This document shows positions 11,401-21,999 of a stretch of 64,000 nt of DNA, piece by piece. The notes under the pieces are model-generated. The model was not told where the DNA came from, did not search any database, and was given only the letters and a program-made list of their open reading frames with translations. Position 1 is the stretch's first letter; each line of letters begins with the position of its first letter. Source of the stretch: Monoplex corrugatus. Lineage: Eukaryota > Mollusca > Gastropoda > Littorinimorpha > Ranellidae. The stretch spans positions 167,657,736-167,721,735 of the forward strand of contig CM060305.1 of assembly GCA_030674185.1 (NCBI GenBank), read 5' to 3'. A program made the translations under genes and the position numbers.

Positions 11401-14400
11401 GATGTGTTGACAGGAGAGATAGAGACAGGCAGTATATGTGATGATGATGTGTTGACAGGAGAGACAGAGACAGACAGTATATGTGATGTTGATGTGTTGA
11501 CAGGAGAGACAGAGACAGACAGTATATGTGATGATGATGTGTTGACAGGAGAGACAGAGACAGACAGTATATGTGATGATGTGTGTTGACAGGAGAGACA
11601 GAGACAGACAGTATATGTGATGATGATGTGTTGACAGGAGAGAAGAGACAGGCAGTATATGTGATGCATGATGTGTTGACAGGAGAGACAGAGACAGGCA
11701 GTATATGTGATGCTGATGTGTTGACAGGAGAGATAGAGACAGGCAGTATATGTGATGCTGATGTGTTGACAGGAGAGATAGAGACAGGCAGTATATGTGA
11801 TGATGATGTGTTGACAGGAGAGATAGAGACAGACAGTATATGTGATGGTTGATGGTGACAGACAGGAGATAGATGAGACAGGAGACAGGCAGTATATGTG
11901 ATGCTGATGTGTTGACAGGAGAGACAGAGACCAGTATATGTGATGCTGATGTGTTGACAGGAGAGACAGAGACAGGCAGTATATGTGATGATGTGTTTGA
12001 CAGGAGAGACAGAGACAGGCAGTATATGTGATGCTGATGTGTTGACAGGAGAGACAGAGACAGGCAGTATATGTGATGTGATGTGTTGACAGGAGAGATA
12101 GAGACAGGCAGTATATGTGATGCTGATGTGTTGACAGGAGAGACAGAGACAGGCAGTATATGTGATGCTGATGTGTTGACAGGAGAGACAGAGACAGGCA
12201 GTATATGTGATGCTGATGTGTTGACAGGAGAGACAGAGACAGGCAGTATATGTGATGTATGTGTTGACAGGAGAGATAGAGACAGACAGTATTTGTGATG
12301 ATGTGTTGACAGGAGAGACAGAGACAGGCAGTATATGTGATGATGATGTGTTGACAGGAGAGATAGAGACAGACAGTATATGTGATGTTGATGTGTTGAC
12401 AGGAGAGACAGAGACAGGCAGTATATTGATGCTGATGTGTTGACAGGAGAGACAGAGACAGGCAGTATATGTGATGATGATGTGTTGACAGGAGAGACAG
12501 AGACAGACAGTATATGTGATGCTGATGTGTTGACAGGAGAGACAGAGACAGGCAGTATATGTGATGATGATGTGTTGACAGGAGAGATAGAGACAGGCAG
12601 TATATGTGATGCTGATGTGTTGACAGGAGAGACAGAGACAGGCAGTATATGTGATGATGATGTTTGACAGGAGAGATAGAGACAGACAGTATATGTGATG
12701 CTGATGTGTTGACAGGAGAGACAGAGACAGGCAGTATATGTGATGATGATGTGTTGACAGGAGAGATAGAGACAGGCAGTATATGTGATGCTGATGTGTT
12801 GACAGGAGAGACAGAGACAGGCAGTATATGTGATGATGATGTTTGACAGGAGAGATAGAGACAGGCAGTATATGTGATGCTGATGTGTTGACAGGAGAGA
12901 CAGAGACAGCAGTATATGTGATGTTGATTGTGTTGACAGGAGAGATAGAGACAGACAGTATATGTGATGATGATGTGTTGACAGGAGAGACAGAGACAGA
13001 CAGTATATGTGATGTTGATGTGTTGACAGGAGAGACAGAGACAGACAGTATATGTGATGATGTGTTGACAGGAGAGATAGAGACAGGCAGTATATGTGAT
13101 GATGATGTGTTGACAGGAGAGACAGAGACAGACAGTATATGTGATGTTGATGTGTTGACAGGAGAGACAGAGACAGACAGTATATGTGATGATGATGTTG
13201 ACAGGAGAGACAGAGACAGCAGTATATGTGATGATGTGTTGACAGGAGAGACAGAGACAGACAGTAATGTGATGATGATGTGTTGACAGGAGAGACAGAG
13301 ACAGCAGTATATGTGATGCTGATGTGTTGACAGGAGAGACAGAGACAGCAGTATATGTGATGGATGTGTTGACAGGAGAGATAGAGACAGCAGTATATGT
13401 GATGATGTGTTGACAGGAGAGACAGAGACAGACAGTATATGTGATGCTGATGTGTTGACAGGAGAGATAGAGACAGGCAGTATATGTGATGATGATGTGT
13501 TACAGGAGAGATAGAGACAGGCAGTATATGTGATGCTGATGTGTTGACAGGAGAGACAGAGACAGGCAGTATATGTGATGATGTGTTGACAGGAAGAAGA
13601 GACAGGCAGTATATGTGATGTGATGTGTTGACAGGAGAGAAGAGACAGCAGTAATATGTGATGTGTTGACAGGAGAGATGAGACAGCATATATGTGATGC
13701 TGATGTGTTGACAGGAGAGACAGAGACAGGCAGTATATGTGATGATGTGTTGACAGGAGAGACAGAGACAGGCAGTATATGTGATGCTGATGTGTTGACA
13801 GGAGAGACAGAGACAGGCAGTATATGTGATGATGATGTGTTGACAGAGAGATAGAGACAGGCAGTATATGTGATGATGATGTGTTGACAGGAGAGACAGA
13901 GACAGACAGTATATGTGATGCTGATGTGTTGACAGAGAGACAGAACAGGCAATATGTGATGATGATGTGTTGACAGGAGAGATAGAGACAGGCAGTATAT
14001 GTGATGCTGATGTGTTGACAGGAGAGATAGAGACAGGCAGTATATGTGATGATGATGTGTTGACAGGAGAGATAGAGACAGGCATATATGTGATGCTGAT
14101 GGTTGACAGGAGAGACAGAGACAGCAGTATATGTGATGATGTGTTGACAGGAGAGACAGAGACAGGCATATATGTGATGCTGATGTGTTGACAGGAGAGA
14201 CAGAGACAGGCAGTATATGTGATGATGTGTTGACAGGAGAGACAGAGACAGGCAGTATATGTGATGCTGATGTGTTGACAGAGAGACAGAGACAGCATAT
14301 ATGTGATGCTGATGTTGACAGGAGAGATAGAGACAGGCAGTATATGTGATGCTGATGTGTTGACAGGAGAGATAGAGACAGACAGTATATGTGATGTTGA

Positions 14401-15819
14401 TGTGTTGACAGGAGAGATAGAGACAGGCAGTATATGTGATGATGTGTGACAGAGAGACAAGACAGGCAGTATATGTGATGATGATGTGTTGACAGGAGAG
14501 ACAGACAGGCAGTATATGTGATGATGTGTTGACAGGAGAGACAGAGACAGACAGTATATGTGATGTTGATGTGTTGACAGGAGAGACAGAGACAGGCAGT
14601 ATATGTGATGTTGATGTGTTGACAGAGAGACAGAGACAGCAGTATATGTGATGCTGATGTGTTGACAGGAGAGATAGAGACAGGCAGTATATGTGATGAT
14701 GATGTGTTGACAGGAGAGACAGAGACAGGCAGTATATGTGATGTTGATGTGTTGACAGGAGAGACAGACAGTATATGTGATGTTGATTGTGTTGACAGGA
14801 GAGATAGAGACAGGCAGTATATGTGATGCTGATGTGTTGACAGGAGAGACGAGACAGGCAGTATATGTGATGATGATGTGTTGACAGGAGAGATAGAGAC
14901 AGGCAGTATATGTGATGTTGATTGTGTTGACAGGAGAGATAGAGACAGACAGTATATGTGATGATGATGTGTTGACAGGAGAGACAGAGACAGACAGTAT
15001 ATGTGATGTTGATGTGTTGACAGGAGAGACAGAGACAGACAGATATGTGATGATGTGTTTGACAGGAGAGATAGAGACAGGCAGTATATGTGATGATGAT
15101 GTGTTGACAGGAGAGACAGAGACAGACAGTATATGTGATGTTGATGTGTTTGACAGGAGAGACAGAGACAGACAGTATATGTGATGATGATGTGTTGACA
15201 GGAGAGACAGAGACAGACAGTATATGTGATGATGTGTTGACAGGAGAGACAGAGACAGACAGTATATGTGATGATGATGTGTTGACAGGAGAGACAGAGA
15301 CAGGCAGTATATGTGATGCTGATGTGTTGACAGGAGAGACAGAGACAGGCAGTATATGTGATGCTGATGTGTTGACAGGAGAGATAGAGACAGGCAGTAT
15401 ATGTGATGCTGATGTGTTGACAGGAGAGATAGAGACAGGCAGTATATGTGATGATGATGTGTTGACAGGAGAGATAGAGACAGACAGTATATGTGATGTT
15501 GATGTGTTGACAGGAGAGATAGAGACAGGCAGTATATGTGATGCTGATGTGTTGACAGGAGAGACGGACAGTATATGTGATGCTGATGTGTTGACAGGAG
15601 AGACAGAGACAGGCAGTATATGTGATGATGTGTTGACAGGAGAGACAGAGACAGGCAGTATATGTGATGCTGATGTGTTGACAGGAGAGACAGAGACAGG
15701 CAGTATATGTGATGCTGATGTGTTGACAGGAGAGATAGAGACAGGCAGTATATGTGATGCTGATGTGTTGACAGGAGAGACAGAGACAGGCAGTATATGT
15801 GATGCTGATGTGTTGACAG
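8426..15819 (+). other. PDXDC1 intron, almost all one 45-bp array
   Basis: GTATGC starts the intron. About 770 bp of unremarkable AT-rich sequence (8426-9198) precedes the 45-bp array, which continues without a break into the acceptor TGTTGACAG at 15811-15819. Confidence 0.85.
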
Positions 15820-15836
15820 GAGAGACAGAGACAGGC
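9199..15836. repeat. 45-bp minisatellite, about 150 copies, overlapping a splice acceptor
   Basis: The unit is GTGTTGACAGGAGAGACAGA, then GACAGGCAGTATATGTGATG, then CTGAT. Variable sites are GAGAC/GAGAT, CAGGC/CAGAC and GATGCTGAT/GATGTTGAT/GATGAT(GAT). On the + strand it reads as a 15-residue repeat (LTGETETGSICDADV), interrupted by frameshifts. Indels cluster at 11.8-12.1 and 13.2-14.5 kb, from decay or assembly error. Internal higher-order copying is visible: a TGTTTGACAG variant recurs 180 bp apart (12661 and about 12840), and a block at about 10735-10865 recurs near 14695-14830. The last unit merges into the exon at 15820. Confidence 0.97.
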
Positions 15837-15938
15837 AATGTGTGTGTGAAGTTTGGCCTAATAACGGAGGACACAGATGTACAGGAACTGATAGAACTTG
15901 TGCAGACTACTGGCCGCGATCTGGAGGAATCATCCAAA
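15820..15938 (+). CDS. PDXDC1: PDXDC1 coding exon f
   Basis: The acceptor is TGTTGACAG, supplied by the last minisatellite unit, and the donor is AAA|GTAAGT. Two bases complete a Gly codon left by the previous exon, then 39 residues run from ETETGNVCVKFGLITED to DLEESSK. It aligns with the human stretch CLYVGMASDNVDAAELVETI followed by REIEENS. The first residues (GETETG) are identical to the repeat peptide upstream. The exon start is phase-consistent but not unique: any upstream copy of the acceptor in the same register would also keep frame, so inclusion of extra 15-residue units cannot be excluded. Confidence 0.88.
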
Positions 15939-15954
15939 GTAAGTTAAGGATATC

Positions 15955-16000
<46 letters not shown>

Positions 16001-16599
16001 CATGTTGTTTTATTTTTACCAGTCCTGTACATTTCAGCCAGAATTTGCTACATTGTATGTATTTGTTTAGTATATCTATGAATTTATCAAGTGTGCAGGT
16101 TCATATTTATCTTCATAAAGCTGCAGCTTGGTTTTTCTTATTTATTAAGCGTGAAGGTTTACACCGTGTTCATAAAGCTACAAGTTTTTTATTCATTAGA
16201 TGTGAAGGCTTACATCATCTGCATACAATCACTTTGAGTTGATGACTTAATACTACGCATTATCTGTCTATAACTTTACAGCGGCTGGTTGCCCATCAAA
16301 AATTGAGTTACTGGTTTGTTGTGCAAGTTATTGGTCACACCAGGTTAAAGTGGGTTTAGATATTATTATTAATACTAGTAGTAAAATTATTCATATTCTG
16401 TTCTCCATATTCATATGGATTCTCTGTGCATTAAACATAATCAGACTTTATGGCAGGGAACAGAACTAAAGCTGTTAGGCAAGCTGATCACATTCCACCA
16501 AGTTGTTGCACAGTTTGTATCTTCTGTAAGCATGCCTGTTGAGTATTGTCATGTTTCCGTCAGCCGGCCACTCACATCACCTCCTGGACTTGAACTTTC

Positions 16600-16790
16600 A
16601 TAGTGGATATTCTAAACACTTTACTCCACGAACAAGGTCTAGACACATGTATTGACCAGAGAGATGGGGGAAAAATATCCATCCTTTACCCACCAAGCGA
16701 AGGTGTCTATGTGTATTGAAACAAGGACCTTCGAATTTTAAGTCGAACGTTTTACCCACCCAACTACCACACCCATCAACATCAACATGA
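16600..16790 (-). mobile_element. tRNA-type SINE family V, diverged copy
   Basis: Read on the - strand, it has a tRNA-like head (about 16740-16790) followed by a TGGGTAAAGGATGGATATTT segment. The copy at 62.2-62.5 kb has the equivalent GGGTAAAGGGTGGAGATTTT. Confidence 0.5.
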
Positions 16791-17154
16791 AACTTTGAAA
16801 TTGGTTTGCTTGGAGGTACAGGTCCCACCTTCCAGTCTGACTATGTTTGAATCTGGCACAAGAAAACTTTTTTGCATGTGGTTGTCAATACACCCAGCTG
16901 TGAATGGGTACCTGATCCTGTTCAGGGATGGGAGAGGTAAAGCAGTGAAATGGGTAATATCTTCATAATGCTGGCCTGCAGAAAAGCTGAAGTTTTTGTC
17001 ATTTCATGACAGTTTAGCTTTGTTTCAGTAATAGATTTGATACAAGCATAGATTATAGTTGGCCTGTACAGGATCCATAAGTTAGGTAAAACCTCAAGTC
17101 CCTTCCAGTATGGGGTTTATGCACAGGGATGCCATGTTCATTTGGATATTTTTC

Positions 17155-17555
17155 AACCAGTTGCTGTAGTGTAGTGGTTAGCGCAACAGGCTGCCAGCTG
17201 AAAGGTTGTGGGTTTGAATCCCATTAGTTCTATCAGAATCATGGTGAGATTTGTCCGTCCCAACTGGCTCCTACCCAGAGTTGGGCATTCTATGGGCTCA
17301 TTGGGAAGACAGGGACCACATTGTCAAGTCTCACCCACTTCACAGATGCTTCATTTAGGGTGTTGCTCTATGCTTCTAACCAACTCTTCATGTGTCTGTA
17401 TCTCTTGGACCTGGTTGACACCAGAATATATGGTAGTAAGCATAGAACACAGTCCTGTCAAGCAGTCTCAATCCTAGATAGAACTCCATAGCATCATGAT
17501 TATCATCCTCATTGTCATCATTATCATAGCATTGCAGAAATTGTCCCAGGTCTGG
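17155..17555 (+). mobile_element. tRNA-derived SINE, family T
   Basis: A tRNA-like promoter is visible: box A (TAGTGGTTAGCGC) and box B (GGGTTTGAATCCC). The body shares CTGGTTGACACCAGA, AGTAAGCA..ACA and the end GCATTGCAGAAATTGTCCCAGG with the copy at 42.03-42.50 kb. Both end in an ATC-rich simple repeat. The internal CTCCTACCCAGAGTTGGGCA segment is the source-like match to the 57-bp minisatellite. Confidence 0.75.
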
Positions 17556-18313
17556 CCTGAGAGATCACATCAAAAATGGGGAAGGGGGGGGGGGGATTGA
17601 GCACAAAGGAACTTGCCTAAGTACAATGACCTTTACAAAATGAAAATCAGATCTTTTTGTATCAAATGGTGTTTTGGGCATTGGTGCATTTTAATTCTGT
17701 ATAGAACATGGAGCCTAGTCTGAAGAAAACTGAAATCTATCATCTCGCTTCCTTAAGACCACAGGGTTTTAGGACCGCCTTCACCATTTTACACACTGGG
17801 AAGCAGAACAAGGCTTAGCTGATGTCACAGCTACACAGCCAGAGTAATATCCCTTACATCATGTACACATAGGCATAGAGAAACCAAGTTTATTGTGCAC
17901 CAGGTATTTGTCAAATCATTTGGAATTTTTTTAAATGTATCAAGTCTTTTGACACTGATCAAAGAGAACTGCTTTCAAAGATACCTGGTTACTAATGAAT
18001 GATAATGAAACATGTCATAGTGCCAACAATTTTTTACTTGAAAATTCCTATCTATAGTTAAATCTCTAGATAACTGTCATGCCTGCAATAACTTTTGTAC
18101 TGCAAGAAGTGGAAGGGGGATGTATTCAGATCATGACAAAAGAATGTTTTGTGTAAGGAATGATTCAGGTTATGTCTCTTGTCATTAGAGCATCATAGTA
18201 CCGATTCCATTCATGTGTGTCTCTTTGATTTTCTAGTCATAATTCGAGAAGTAAAAAACATTTACCACGCACATTGCAGTCCTCATCATTTGTTGCTTTG
18301 TTGATGTTTACAG

Positions 18314-18406
18314 TTCATGGAAAGTATGGCAGAAATGATCGAAAAGGGCATCAAAGAAGCAAACCATGAACTGCAGAAGGAAAATGAAAATAAACTTCTT
18401 CACGAG
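18314..18406 (+). CDS. PDXDC1: PDXDC1 coding exon g
   Basis: The exon lies between GATGTTTACAG and GAG|GTATGT and is 31 codons in phase 0 at both ends. It encodes FMESMAEMIEKGIKE, then ANHELQKENENKLLHE. It aligns with human LLENMTEVVRKGIQEAQVEL followed by QKASEERLLEE, a highly charged helix likely to form a coiled coil. The junction LLHE|GVLRQIP matches the human LLEE|GVLRQIP order exactly. Confidence 0.95.
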
Positions 18407-19067
18407 GTATGTATTATTTGATGTTGTTTTGTTTGTTCATTTGTTTTTTTTTCCAAAGAAAAAGGGGTTGGGGTGGGGCAGATTAGTGCCTGAATTATGC
18501 CCGTGTCTGCACTACAAGTGTTAAATGGTTGGGGCTCTGTCGAGGATAGCGGCTGGAATGCAATATGTAAAAATGGGTCTTGAAGGCCAAAGACTGAGCC
18601 TTGATTTTCAGTGTCCCAGAGCTGCACCTGGAACTTGATTTGGGGGGGGGGGGGATGTCCCATGTGGTGTTGGAGGGGGGCTGTCAGAAAGACTGGTGAG
18701 GGCTTATTACAGGTTTCATGACAGGGTTTACCACAGGCTGTTCAATATTCTTGGATTGCCCCTGGTCCAACCCAAGGATGGAACAGAAGATTGACTGGTA
18801 GCATGCAATGATTTACCATGTGATCAATGATGGATGCAGCAGTGAATAGATGGATGGTAGAAACTCTCAGAATGCTGGGCACTGGTGTTAAAGGGCTCTA
18901 CAACATCTCATCAACAACGGGGAGGGGGCTGTCACAGCAGTAGTAGAAAACATTGGTACAGGCAGGACTCCAAGTCTTGTTGGGACACACTGTGGTTCTG
19001 ACTGCTGAAAGTCATGCTTCAGGAGGAAAAGTTAAACATCACAAATCATGGACAGCCAAGACTTATT

Positions 19068-19261
19068 TTAACCCTTTGACTCCCTCACCCTCTCTACCAG
19101 CATCCACCATTATCAGCCATGCTAGCAAAGCAAAAACCATAACCCTTTGACTCCCTCACGTTATCCACCAGCTTCCTGCAGGAAACTGGTCGATAGGGTG
19201 CAGGAATCAAAGGGTTGAGTTTTTGCAGTTGGTGGATAGGGTTTGGGAGTCAAAGGGTTAA
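19068..19261. mobile_element. 194-bp TTAA-flanked MITE, copy 1
   Basis: It starts TTAACCCTTTGACTCC and ends GGAGTCAAAGGGTTAA, so the ends are inverted repeats, with TTAA at both borders. The interior holds a second inverted pair around CCAGCTTCCTGCAGGAAACTGG. TTAA targets with CCC-starting ends are typical of piggyBac-derived MITEs, so that assignment is by analogy. It has no coding capacity. Confidence 0.75.
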
Positions 19262-19593
19262 TAGAGATAATAGATTTGAACTTCCTGTCATCTAAAGACA
19301 AGTGCTCACATTGTATGACCATCTGTCAAAAGGCCAATGTAGGAATAGAGTCAACATCACAGGAATTCATTTAGTCTGGTGAAGATTTAATGAAGTGATC
19401 TAAAACTACTCAGGAATTTCCAGTCAAAAATATTTCTTCCTCTTCCTCAGTCACAATGAATTCTTTTCAGTAAAATTACAAAGGTTGTAGAAAGAAACAA
19501 ATCTGGTGCACAATTATCATCACCATACAGAATTGTAAAAATATCCACACAGGCTTCCAGGCACTGAGACACTACATGAACTTCAGATTGGTG

Positions 19594-19720
19594 GTGTGTT
19601 GTACAGTGGACACAAGTAGTGTGGGATCAGTGCCATCAAGTGGCACAGGAGTTGTTAGTGTTGTACAGTGGACACAAGTAGTGTGGGATCAGTGCCATCA
19701 AGTGGCACAGGAGTTGTTAC
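19594..19720 (+). repeat. Direct duplication, 2 copies
   Basis: A segment of about 60-70 bp containing TGTACAGTGGACACAAGTAG, TGTGGGATCAGTGCCATCAA and GTGGCACAGGAGTTGTTA occurs twice in tandem with no mismatch seen. Confidence 0.9.
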
Positions 19721-19909
19721 AAAAACAAACATTTATTTACACCAACTACTCACTGCTGACAATTGTTGTACATTGTGTAACAACTCTGTGCAGACTGTTA
19801 AAATGGATTTTGTGTAGACACACACTGTTAAAATGGATTTTATGTCACATGATGTTTGCACATCACATGATGATAAATGGTACAGTGTGAGTGTGATGGT
19901 GTGGTTCAG

Positions 19910-20199
19910 GGAGTACTGAGGCAGATCCCCATGGTCAGCTCCATGCTAAACTGGCTGGTCCCCATCAAAGAGGAGGTGAAGGGTCGCAGCTTCCAGCTGA
20001 CGTCGGGCAAAGTGACGTCCACACAGGACACGTACAAGTACCACGTGCAGATCCAGGAGGAAGGCAGTTTACCCGCTGGCTTGGTTAACCGCACTCCCAG
20101 GACGTCCACATCAAGCTCCACATCTTTGACAGCTGAAGGGTCAGGGAGGAGGGACAGAGCTGGCTCTAGTTCCAGTTCCCTGCATCAAGATCATATAGG
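19910..20199 (+). CDS. PDXDC1: PDXDC1 coding exon h (conserved GVLRQIP exon)
   Basis: The acceptor is GGTGTGGTTCAG and 96 codons follow, starting GVLRQIPMVSSMLNW. This is the best-conserved block in the window (human GVLRQIPVVGSVLNW), followed by KGRSFQLTSG (human KGRTFNLTAG) and STQDTYKYHVQ (human STEPIYVYKAQ). The tail is Ser/Thr-rich (TSTSSSTSLTAEGS, SSSSSLHQDHI) and probably disordered. A strong donor (AGG|GTGAGT) lies at 20199/20200, leaving phase 2. Without splicing the frame would stop at TGA 20201-20203, one codon later, so this could also be the last exon. Confidence 0.93.
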
Positions 20200-20461
20200 G
20201 TGAGTTAGTCAGTTTGTTGTCTGTAGGGTCGCTGGAACAGAAATGCTCAAGCCTGAGTGTTAAGAAACTACTTATACAATCTGTGAAATGCGGTTTTTAT
20301 TACCAGTAAGTGTCATTTCATTCAAGAGTACATGATCGGAATAAAACACCAAATAAGAGAATATTACCACTCGTACAAAAGGCTTAGACATACAAGGGTT
20401 GATGTATTCAAACTGCTGTATCTTCAGAACCACTTCACTTATCTTGCTGTTTCTTTTACAG

Positions 20462-20513
20462 TAGAGAAAAGATCGTTGCACAATCTGCATTGCTCTTGTG
20501 GAGTAAACTGTGA
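20462..20513 (+). CDS. PDXDC1: Candidate PDXDC1 terminal exon, option 1
   Basis: A good polypyrimidine acceptor (TCTTGCTGTTTCTTTTACAG) lies 262 bp after the donor at 20199. In the required phase it adds GREKIVAQSALLLWSKL and a TGA stop. The short intron and correct phase favour it. No homology supports it, and one of at least three candidates must be chosen by transcript data. Confidence 0.3.
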
Positions 20514-20914
20514 TTATTATGATGATGATAATATTGATAGTGACATTTACAAGGCACCAAATCTTGACTGAAGAATCAAACCAAGGCACGCCTCTCATCG
20601 TTCACCTAAGCAATCAGTAACAATAACCAAATCTCCAAGACACAAAGCATACGCAAAGTAGGAGGGGTAAGACAGGAGGGGAGTAGGGCATATGACTTTT
20701 GACCCAAGCCATCACCCCCTCTCTGTCTCACACAATATCTACACACCAAAATGCACATCCCACGACCTGAAGTTTTCATCATCTACCCTCTCCTCCCTTC
20801 ACCATAAACATACAGCAGTTCTTATATCACACAGAGATAAAAGATGATGGTTCTGAAATACAGCTAGAAGAATTGCAGTAAGTATAGGCCAGTGGCTAAA
20901 AAGACTAAATATTC
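20514..20914. other. No recognised feature
   Basis: Non-repetitive, AT-rich sequence between the last well-supported exon and the LINE copy. I see no gene, hairpin or tandem repeat apart from a short GATGATGATAAT tract at about 20520. Confidence 0.5.
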
Positions 20915-20917
20915 ATG

Positions 20918-21985
20918 TCTGTTACACCTGACAATATACAGCGCCTCTTGACTCGCACCACTGAGTGTTACTCGGACATTAAGAACTGGATGACATACAA
21001 TAAACTTCAGCTTAACAACGACAAGACAGAAGCTATCCTCATTGGCACCCGTCAGAAACTTTCTCAGCTGCCTCCTCTTTCTCTCCCATTATGTAACACA
21101 TCAGTCCCAATTCTGATTCAGCTAAAAACCTCGGTGTCTGCATTGATTCTACCCTTTCCATGAACAACTTTGTTTCTCAAACTGCCAGATCTTGCTACTA
21201 TCACCTCCATCGTATAAGCCTGATCAGGAAGTATCTCTCTGTCGAAACAACTGCAAAACTCGTTCTCTCCTTCATAATGTCTCGCATTGACTATTGCAAT
21301 TCACTCCTGTCTGGTCTTCCTGCCTCCACCATTCACATCCTACAGCGCATTCAAAACAATGCTGCACGCCTTGTACTCAAAAAGAAAAAAGCTGACCACA
21401 TATCTCCTCTCTTGGCACAACTTCACTGGCTCCCTGTATCAAAGCGCATACAGTACAAACTAGACACCATGTGCTACAAAAGCCTCAATAACGCAGCCCC
21501 CGACTACCTGTCAAGCCTACTTGAGATCTATGTTCCCTCACGTACCCTCCGCTCTGCCTCCGATCCTCTGACTTTTCGCTTTCCACACACTAAGCTCAAT
21601 ACCTATGGTCCACGAGCCCTCTCTGTTTCTGGTCCACTCTCCTGGAACAAACTTCCTCTCTCAGTCCGTCAGCAACCTACTTTTGTCTCCTTCAAGTCCG
21701 CTCTCAAAACTCGCCTTTTCTCCTCTGCATAAAATCCTGACCTCACTCAACCCCCCTCTGTAGCCTGTCTCCACTCGGAGGGGAATCACATTGTAATATA
21801 TAATTGTATATAATATGCTCTCTATAATTTTCCATTGCTTTTATTCTTTCTCCCCATTTATAGCCATTGTGTGTGTGCGTGCGTGCATGCTTGCGTGTGT
21901 GTGTGTCTGTTTCAGCGCTTAGATTTGATTTTATCAAGATTTTGTGCTATATAAATATTGTAATTATTATTATTATTATCTGGAA
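20918..21985 (+). mobile_element. 5'-truncated LINE (CR1/jockey-type), copy 1
   Basis: The sequence is nearly identical to the 3' part of the element at 44.2-45.3 kb. The reverse-transcriptase thumb/C-terminal region is present (e.g. MSRIDYCNSLLSGLP, LHWLPVSKRIQYKLDT, LSWNKLPLSVRQ). A one-base deletion near 21110 splits it into two frames; the second (21160-21732) is otherwise open to its natural stop. The 3' UTR contains a GT/GC-rich run and ends in TATATAAATATTGTAATTAT with ATT repeats. It starts abruptly within the RT domain, as expected from incomplete target-primed reverse transcription. Confidence 0.85.
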
Positions 21986-21999
21986 ACTGTTGGGAGTGA

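Larger units (their letters stand above)
15939..18313 (+). other. PDXDC1 intron with microsatellite and SINE copies
   Basis: GTAAGT...GTTTACAG. It contains a (GT)n(GA)n run (15957-16000), a reverse SINE fragment (about 16600-16790), a possible SINE tail (about 16880-16950, GTGAATGGGTACCTGAT), a forward tRNA-type SINE (17155-17555) and a poly-G tract (about 17586). The rest shows nothing recognisable. Confidence 0.7.
18407..19909 (+). other. PDXDC1 intron with a MITE and a short duplication
   Basis: GTATGT...GTGGTTCAG. It holds poly-G tracts (about 18640), a 194-bp TTAA-flanked MITE (19068-19261), a direct duplication of about 68 bp (19594-19720, GTTGTACAGTGGACACAAGT and onward) and small direct repeats (about 19795-19870). 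Confidence 0.75.
157..20199 (+). other. PDXDC1: PDXDC1 gene, 3' part (8 coding exons seen)
   Basis: Eight exons spread over 20 kb translate into about 330 residues that follow, in order, the C-terminal half of vertebrate pyridoxal-dependent decarboxylase domain-containing protein 1, as judged from my knowledge of the human protein. Matching landmarks are DALNxW, FNPL/FSPL, NWAGLG/NWSGIG, a KGIxEAxxELQK helix and GVLRQIP followed by LNW. Every intron is GT-AG and every exon-exon phase agrees (0, 1, 0, 2, 1, 0, 0). The family has a group II PLP-dependent decarboxylase fold, but that domain lies 5' of the window. The enzymatic role of the family is poorly defined, so none is asserted. Intron repeats account for most of the gene length here. 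Confidence 0.92.

Noticed and set aside
9179..15937. Open frame of more than 2,200 codons on the - strand (and others of 840-1,750 codons)
   Set aside because: It is the reverse reading of the 45-bp array, whose unit lacks stops in all - frames. It has no domain, no start context, and the + strand carries a conserved exon.
17155..17230. Functional tRNA gene
   Set aside because: Box A and B are present, but the cloverleaf arms are degenerate and the unit continues into a SINE body.
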